From positions 1-12,678 of the forward strand of contig CAITYI010000171.1 in the NCBI GenBank assembly GCA_903896585.1: DNA of 12,678 nt, in the 5' to 3' direction. The position numbers and the translations under genes were made by a program. The notes under the pieces are model-generated. The model saw only the letters and a program-made list of their open reading frames with translations, had not been told where the DNA came from and searched no databases. Positions within the stretch are counted from its first letter, which is position 1; each line of letters begins with the position of its first letter. This DNA comes from an uncultured bacterium (GTDB lineage: Bacteria; Actinomycetota; Actinomycetes; S36-B12). Positions 8,642 through 12,678 of this stretch are shown in pieces.

Positions 8642-8733
8642 TAAGCGAGCGTATCGGTATCCGCTGTGGGTGAAGTATTAAACATGACGTGGCATTTCGG
8701 ACACGCACGCAGAGCAAGGTCTGATCCCGTCAT
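8641..8733 (-). CDS. Small 30-residue protein with a CPKC motif, coupled to the methyltransferase
   Basis: Not a recognised family. The ATG at 8733 is preceded by AGGAGG (8742-8737) three bases away, the strongest ribosome-binding site in the minus-strand group. The frame ends in TAA at 8643-8641, sharing a base with the methyltransferase ATG. It begins 21 bases after the exporter stop codon. The product starts MTGSDLALRA, then CPKCHVMF (residues 11-18), then a Ser/Thr/Asp tail. One CxxC with a following His could hold zinc or Fe-S in a dimer or with a partner; CxxCH also matches a haem-c site, but there is no signal peptide. It could be a true small protein or merely a translated leader that feeds ribosomes to the methyltransferase. 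Evidence for translation is good; evidence for function is thin. Confidence 0.6.
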   Translation of the reverse strand: MTGSDLALRACPKCHVMFNTSPTADTDTLA

Positions 8734-8762
8734 GCTCCTCCTGTTTAGTTGGGATCAGCCTT
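8716..8762 (-). promoter_or_regulatory. Hairpin whose loop carries the small gene's ribosome-binding site and start
   Basis: On the minus-strand RNA, AAGGCTGATCCC (8762-8751) pairs with GGGATCAG-A-CCTT (8728-8716): 12 pairs with a single bulged A. The 22-base loop (8750-8729) contains AGGAGG and the ATG of the small gene. The exporter's stop codon TGA (8757-8755) lies in the 5' arm, so a terminating ribosome would open the stem. It could also be a weak terminator; no U-run follows. Confidence 0.55.
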
Positions 8763-10950
8763 CGCGTAAACCAACGCGTTCGTGCGTACGTCGAAGCCAC
8801 GCAGGTGCCCACCAATTCGCACGTCCGGCAATTCGCATAAATGACGGCACGAGCAGAGCGCGGACCACCGTAGCGTCAAGCAGGATCGCGACAGTGACAC
8901 CAAAACCGAGCTGCTTAATATTCGTGGCTCCGCTAGTGAGGAATGATGCAAAGACGATCGCAATCAGCAGTGCTGCCGCGGTCACGATGCGTCCGGTGCG
9001 CTGCAGGCCAAGTGCAACAGCATCGGTAGTGCTCTTGCCGGCGTCATGCTCTTCCTTGATACGGGAGAGCATGAACACTTCGTAGTCCATCGAGAGTGCA
9101 AACGCGATCACCGCGATTAATGCCAGAGTCGAGATGTCGATCGTGCCGGTCGCTGTGTATTCGCCGGTGAGCCAGGTGAGGTGACCACCTTGGAAAACCC
9201 ATACGAGGGCACCGAGGGTGGCCGCGAGACTGAGCACATTGAGCACAATTGCTTTGATCGGAATGAGCACGCTGCCGGTAAAGAGGAACAAGATCACCAA
9301 GGTGGCAATGGCGAGCCACAGGGCCACGATCCACACTCGATCCAACACACTGTTTGTTGCATCGGCCCACTCTGCAGCGAGGCCACCAACGAGGACTTCC
9401 TCCGCGGGAGCGTCAAGCCCGCGTATCTCGGCGACGAGTGCTTCACCTGCAGGATCAATGGGTCGCACATTGCTGACCGCTTCAATGCGGGTTGCATCTG
9501 AGGTCGACCACGTTGCAGCATTGGGATTTGGGGCAACGACCGATCCGTCAATGACAATGCTCTCGGCAGTTGTGACGCGGTCGATTTCAGGGATCAGCGA
9601 GAGTTCTTCGGCGAAGGCCTGAACCTGTTCAGGTGTGCCCGGTTGGCGCAACACGATGTCGTACGGAGACGCATCATTGCCGGGGAACTGCTCGCGCAAC
9701 ACCTGCCCTGCTTGTGCTGCTGGATTGTCCGCGGGGAGTGCTCGTTCGTCGACCTGACCGAAAACTGCGCCCAGCGCGGGTGCGGCCATCACGAGTAGAA
9801 GGGCAACCGTGCCCACGAGCACCGGCCAGGGGTACCGCATAACGAATCGCGCGACGCGCGCCCAGGCACCATCGTCTTTCGGCGCCAGGTCACCGCGCCG
9901 AACCTTCAATCGATTCACGTTCTTGCCCAGGATTGCGAGCAATGCGGGAATGGCGGTGAGTGCACCGATCACGGCAAGCACGCTGACCGCAATCCCTGCG
10001 TATGCAAAGGATCTCAGGAAATACTGCGGGAAGATCAGAAGGGATGCGAGTGCAACAGCCACAGCAGCCCCAGAGACAAAGACCGTGCGCCCCGCGGTGC
10101 TCACGGTAACGGCGACAGCCTCGGTAACGGATTCGCGGGCGCGCAATTCCTCGCGGAAACGATTGATGATGAGCAATGCGTAGTCAATCCCGAGGGCCAG
10201 ACCAAGGCCGGTGACGAGATTAAGCGAAAAAATCGACACCTCGGTAAAGCGGGAGATGATGAATAAAATGAGGAAACTGCCCAGGATTGTGCCGCCTGCA
10301 ACCAGGAACGGGAGTCCCGCAGCAACGACCGAGCCGAACACAAAAACCAACAGCAATGCGGTAATAGGAATGGCAATTGACTCGGCAACGGCCAAGTCTC
10401 GCGAGATCTGTTGCGTGAAGGCGTTGCCAATAACCTCGCCACCGAACGCATAGACAACTAACTCCCCTTGCTCGCCGATAAAGTTGTCGACTATTTCTGT
10501 TGTCAGGGTTTCGGTATCAACGTTTTCGGCGAAGACGAGAGCCTGTGCGGTATTTCCGTTAGCTCCCAGAAATGATTCAGCACCTCCGGTCGACCAATAA
10601 GAGATAACTTCACCGACACCTTCGACAGCGGCGATTTCATCGAGGAGTGCTATTGCTTCGGCGGAACTCTGATCTGGGCTCGATGGGGTTTCAATTGCCA
10701 AGATAATGAGTGGATCGTCGGTGCCAAATTCGTCGGCCAGGATTGCCGCCGCCCGCGATGAATCACTGGCAGGATCGTTGAATCCTTCCGACTCCATCGC
10801 GGCAAACACACGGATACCAAAAACGCCGACGACCACCATTAGCACGAGATAACTCACCAGCACCGGCCAGCGATAGCGTGCGACCCACGCCCCTAGCCGC
10901 CGAAATATGGGTGATCGATTGTCGTAGGTGGTAGAGTGAACAGTGTTCAT
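8755..10950 (-). CDS. MMPL-family RND-type exporter
   Basis: A 731-residue proton-driven membrane transporter of the MmpL/hydrophobe-exporter type, with two-fold repeat architecture. Helix 1 is at about 28-50, with a large extracytoplasmic domain at ~51-185 and helices 2-6 at ~190-345. A second set follows: helix 7 at ~373-395, loop at ~396-545 and helices 8-12 at ~548-715. The family Asp-Tyr pairs of the proton relay are in GIDYALLIINRFREE (Asp256-Tyr257) and SMDYEVFMLSRIKEE (Asp622-Tyr623). Substrate cannot be told; relatives move lipids, antibiotics or other hydrophobic molecules. AAGG precedes the ATG at 10950 by seven bases. The gene is divergent from a TetR regulator, and an operator-like palindrome covers its start codon, so drug- or ligand-induced derepression is likely. 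It heads a group that continues into the 30-residue gene and the methyltransferase. Confidence 0.95.
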   Translation of the reverse strand: MNTVHSTTYDNRSPIFRRLGAWVARYRWPVLVSYLVLMVVVGVFGIRVFAAMESEGFNDPASDSSRAAAILADEFGTDDPLIILAIETPSSPDQSSAEAIALLDEIAAVEGVGEVISYWSTGGAESFLGANGNTAQALVFAENVDTETLTTEIVDNFIGEQGELVVYAFGGEVIGNAFTQQISRDLAVAESIAIPITALLLVFVFGSVVAAGLPFLVAGGTILGSFLILFIISRFTEVSIFSLNLVTGLGLALGIDYALLIINRFREELRARESVTEAVAVTVSTAGRTVFVSGAAVAVALASLLIFPQYFLRSFAYAGIAVSVLAVIGALTAIPALLAILGKNVNRLKVRRGDLAPKDDGAWARVARFVMRYPWPVLVGTVALLLVMAAPALGAVFGQVDERALPADNPAAQAGQVLREQFPGNDASPYDIVLRQPGTPEQVQAFAEELSLIPEIDRVTTAESIVIDGSVVAPNPNAATWSTSDATRIEAVSNVRPIDPAGEALVAEIRGLDAPAEEVLVGGLAAEWADATNSVLDRVWIVALWLAIATLVILFLFTGSVLIPIKAIVLNVLSLAATLGALVWVFQGGHLTWLTGEYTATGTIDISTLALIAVIAFALSMDYEVFMLSRIKEEHDAGKSTTDAVALGLQRTGRIVTAAALLIAIVFASFLTSGATNIKQLGFGVTVAILLDATVVRALLVPSFMRIAGRANWWAPAWLRRTHERVGLREG
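10937..10949. promoter_or_regulatory. TGAACA-G-TGTTCA palindrome, candidate TetR operator O1
   Basis: A perfect 6-1-6 inverted repeat covering codons 1-5 of the exporter gene. A TetR dimer here could block elongation or translation start. Its right arm (TGTTCATAT, 10944-10952) is also the exact inverse of ATATGAACA at 10970-10978, linking it to O2. Confidence 0.65.
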
Positions 10951-10972
10951 ATATTAACCTTGGCACCTCATA

Positions 10973-10985
10973 TGAACATTGTCAA
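10973..10985. promoter_or_regulatory. TGAACA-T-TGTCAA, candidate TetR operator O2
   Basis: A weaker copy of O1, 36 bp away centre to centre, with one perfect arm and a second arm matching at four of six bases. The minus strand over 10985-10980 reads TTGACA, a consensus -35 aimed at the exporter, although the matching -10 is unclear. Binding here would suit repression of the exporter and autorepression of tetR. Confidence 0.5.
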
Positions 10986-10997
10986 CATAGGAGCGTG

Positions 10998-11606
10998 ATG
11001 AGTCGCAATTACCACCATGGCGCTCTCGCGGAAGCGATGGTTGATCAGGCCCTCGCCGACGTCCGAGTGCAGGGAGCGGAGCACGTTTCTCTGCGTTCTA
11101 TTGCGCAGACCCTTGAAGTATCGCCCAGTTCGGCCTACAACCACTTCGCGGACAAAGACGACCTGCTGCGAGCAGTGGGTGCCTGCGGACTCGCCGCCCT
11201 CGACGAGCGGATGGCCAGGGTGTTGGCCGCCCACCCAACGGACAGCCCAGATGCCGCCCGCGCTCGCTTTTCTGGACTTGGTCGGGCCTACCTAGCCTTC
11301 GCAATCGATGAAACGCATCTCTTCCAATTGACCTTTGGTCCAATTTGCGCGGTCCAGGAGATCTCCCCCGAAGACACCGGTCCCTACAACAAGCTCACGA
11401 CCGCCCTGGACGACCTTGACCGTTGGCAGTTGTTGAAACCTGGTATTCGTTCTGATCTTGACCTCATGGTGTGGGCGTCGACCCACGGCATGGCCACCCT
11501 CCTGGTCGAGGGAGCAGTGCCACCGGAAAGTGTCGACGCATTCATCGATTCCATGGCTCGACTCGTCTTTATCGAGGGCGCCTTGTCAGCCGCGGAGGTT
11601 CGTTGA
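10998..11606 (+). CDS. TetR-family transcriptional regulator with WHG-type C-terminal domain
   Basis: A 202-residue repressor. The N-terminal helix-turn-helix spans about residues 7-54, with SLRSIAQTLEVSPSSAYNHF (31-50) and the typical KDDLL after it. The C-terminal ligand and dimer domain begins near residue 65; the AFAIDETHLFQLTFGP stretch resembles the WHG (TetR_C_33) subgroup. The ligand is unknown. AGGAG (10989-10993) lies four bases before the ATG at 10998; the GTG at 10995 is too close to it to be the start. The divergent position 47 bases from the MMPL gene, with two related palindromes between them, is the classic arrangement of a local repressor of an efflux gene. It does not overlap the downstream deaminase gene, which has its own promoter. 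Confidence 0.93.
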   Translation: MSRNYHHGALAEAMVDQALADVRVQGAEHVSLRSIAQTLEVSPSSAYNHFADKDDLLRAVGACGLAALDERMARVLAAHPTDSPDAARARFSGLGRAYLAFAIDETHLFQLTFGPICAVQEISPEDTGPYNKLTTALDDLDRWQLLKPGIRSDLDLMVWASTHGMATLLVEGAVPPESVDAFIDSMARLVFIEGALSAAEVR

Positions 11607-11661
11607 TGGCGTCCCGAAGGCTCATCAAAGGTGTCTCGCGCGGGTCTCCTTGGAACTGACG

Positions 11662-11675
11662 GGCAGAGTTCTGCC
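11662..11675 (+). terminator. Short GGCAGA/TCTGCC hairpin after tetR, weak terminator candidate
   Basis: A 14-base palindrome 55 bases past the tetR stop. The stem is short (five to six pairs) and has no T-run. It could reduce readthrough into the deaminase gene, but this is weak. Confidence 0.3.
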
Positions 11676-11710
11676 TGCGGAAGCTACCTTCGGCCTAGTG
11701 ATACAGGCGC

Positions 11711-11716
11711 TATCCT
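11711..11716 (+). promoter_or_regulatory. -10 element (TATCCT) of a leaderless deaminase transcript
   Basis: TATCCT is followed by six bases and the ATG at 11723, the same spacing as in the furA promoter. No Shine-Dalgarno is present. The -35 region (around 11688-11693, CTTCGG) is poor. Confidence 0.5.
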
Positions 11717-11722
11717 GCCGCA

Positions 11723-12678
11723 ATGCCCAGCGCACCCGTCACCGGTTTCATCAGCGCCCTCCCCAAGGCCGAACTGCACGTTCACATGCAGGGGGCCGCT
11801 TCCGTCGAGACGGTTCTCGAACTGTCACGCAAGTACCCCGAGGTGGGCCTGCCGCAAGACGCGGATGCAATGCGGGAGTTTTACCGCTTCACCGACTTCC
11901 CCACCTTCATCTCCATATATATGTCCGCAGCACGGCTGGTGCGCACGGGCGACGACATCTATGCACTCACCGTCGGGCAAGCGCGGGATCTCGCTGCCGG
12001 CAATGTGCGGTACGCGGAGACCACCGTTACGGCTGACAGCCACTTAAGTGTTGGCATTGCCCCCGACGAACTCGCCGAAGCTCTGATGCGGGGGCGGTCA
12101 GATGCCCGTCGACTGCATGGCGTGGAACTTGCATTCGTGTACGACATCAACGGCGAATTAGGTGTGGAGTCGGGGGAACGGCTACTTACCTGGATCGAGC
12201 AGTATCGTCCAGAAGGTTCGATCGGTTTCGGACTTGGCGGCCCAGAGGTTGGTGTCCCCCGAAGTGCCTACACGGACCTCTTCCGCCGCGCCCGCGATCT
12301 CGACCTGCACTGCGTTCCGCACGCCGGCGAGACAATCGGCCCGGGCGAAGTGTGGTCTGCAATCGACCAACTGGGTGCCGAGCGAGTGGGCCACGGAATC
12401 GCGTCAGCACAGGATCCCGTCCTTATGGCGACGCTCGTTGAGCGCGGGATAACACTCGAGATATGCCCGACGTCGAACGTGTGCACAGGTGCCGTGACAT
12501 CGCTGGCGGCGCACCCATTCCCTGCCCTGCGCGAAGCGGGTATCCGACTCACGCTCAACACCGATGACCCCGGAATGTTCAGCACCGATATCAACACGGA
12601 GTACGCAATCGCCCACGATGTCTTCGGAGTGGATCCAGCCGGGCTCGCCGAACTTGCCCGCGAGTCGGTGCGGTCGTC
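11723..12678 (+). CDS. Adenosine deaminase family protein, 3'-truncated by window end
   Basis: The first 318 residues of a zinc amidohydrolase that deaminates an adenine-containing nucleoside to the inosine form; the frame is still open at the window edge. All family motifs are visible: HVH (His19, His21) for zinc, FGLGGPE, HAGE with His200 (zinc) and Glu203 (proton shuttle), RVGHG with His224, CPTSNV, and NTDDP with Asp281-Asp282 (zinc and catalysis). The first box reads LHVHMQG instead of the usual LHLHLEG. Streptomyces proteins of this subfamily also deviate there, and some homologues act on aminodeoxyfutalosine in menaquinone synthesis, so the substrate should not be assumed to be adenosine. 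The ATG at 11723 gives the correct N-terminus just before LPKAELH. Transcription is probably leaderless. Cytosolic. Confidence 0.92.
   Translation, partial: MPSAPVTGFISALPKAELHVHMQGAASVETVLELSRKYPEVGLPQDADAMREFYRFTDFPTFISIYMSAARLVRTGDDIYALTVGQARDLAAGNVRYAETTVTADSHLSVGIAPDELAEALMRGRSDARRLHGVELAFVYDINGELGVESGERLLTWIEQYRPEGSIGFGLGGPEVGVPRSAYTDLFRRARDLDLHCVPHAGETIGPGEVWSAIDQLGAERVGHGIASAQDPVLMATLVERGITLEICPTSNVCTGAVTSLAAHPFPALREAGIRLTLNTDDPGMFSTDINTEYAIAHDVFGVDPAGLAELARESVRS

Noticed and set aside
8671..8733. CxxCH in the 30-residue protein read as a cytochrome c haem site
   Set aside because: No signal peptide, only 30 residues and no distal ligand context; a metal knuckle or chance is more likely.
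8644..8757. Small gene as a stop-codon readthrough extension of the MMPL protein (it is in the same frame)
   Set aside because: A strong separate ribosome site and ATG explain its translation, and no readthrough or recoding signal was recognised.
9218..9622. Plus-strand open frame of 134 codons inside the MMPL gene
   Set aside because: Antisense shadow of the exporter; low-complexity Ser/Thr/Ala product with no family resemblance.
11458..12047. Open frames of 192 and 138 codons spanning the tetR end and the deaminase start
   Set aside because: They are out of frame with two clear protein families; Arg/His-rich products typical of shadow frames.

Overview
The window looks like chromosomal DNA from an actinobacterium (Actinomycetota) of moderate GC content. 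The evidence is a furA-katG pair, a xylulokinase of the form common in actinobacteria, an adenosine-deaminase-family enzyme of the Streptomyces-like branch, several genes that appear to be transcribed without a leader, and strong hairpins without U-tracts where terminators are expected. Genus cannot be decided from the sequence alone. It reads mostly as ordinary chromosome: no IS elements, phage genes, tRNAs, rRNAs or CRISPR arrays were seen.

Layout. (1) 1-2194: the 3' part of a Gfo/Idh/MocA sugar-type oxidoreductase converges on a xylulokinase gene, and the two share one TTAA as both stop codons. (2) 2277-6023: a peroxide/water block. A minus-strand AqpZ-like aquaporin is divergent from a plus-strand furA-katG pair. 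The intergenic region holds a TTGACA/TAGCCT promoter and a TGTA-N5-TACA palindrome. katG ends in a strong hairpin. (3) 6201-7800: a 100-residue protein of unknown function, a secreted YcnI/DUF1775 copper-type protein on the minus strand, and a DUF805 membrane protein diverging from it. (4) 7781-11606: a minus-strand group of an MMPL (RND-type) exporter, an unreported-looking 30-codon gene with a CPKC motif, and a class I methyltransferase. The exporter is divergent from a TetR regulator, and two TGAACA-N-TGTTCA-like elements lie between them. (5) 11723-end: an adenosine-deaminase-family gene that runs off the window.

How the genes may work together. FurA is likely the peroxide-responsive repressor of itself and katG, and could also influence the aquaporin. 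The TetR protein probably controls the exporter, and through it the small CPKC protein and the methyltransferase. The oxidoreductase and xylulokinase suggest pentose use. No gene-free stretch exceeds 300 bases; the longest is 5975-6200, which holds the katG terminator and a short palindrome. The least explained item is the 30-codon gene at 8641-8733, whose ribosome-binding site sits in the loop of a hairpin that contains the exporter stop codon.
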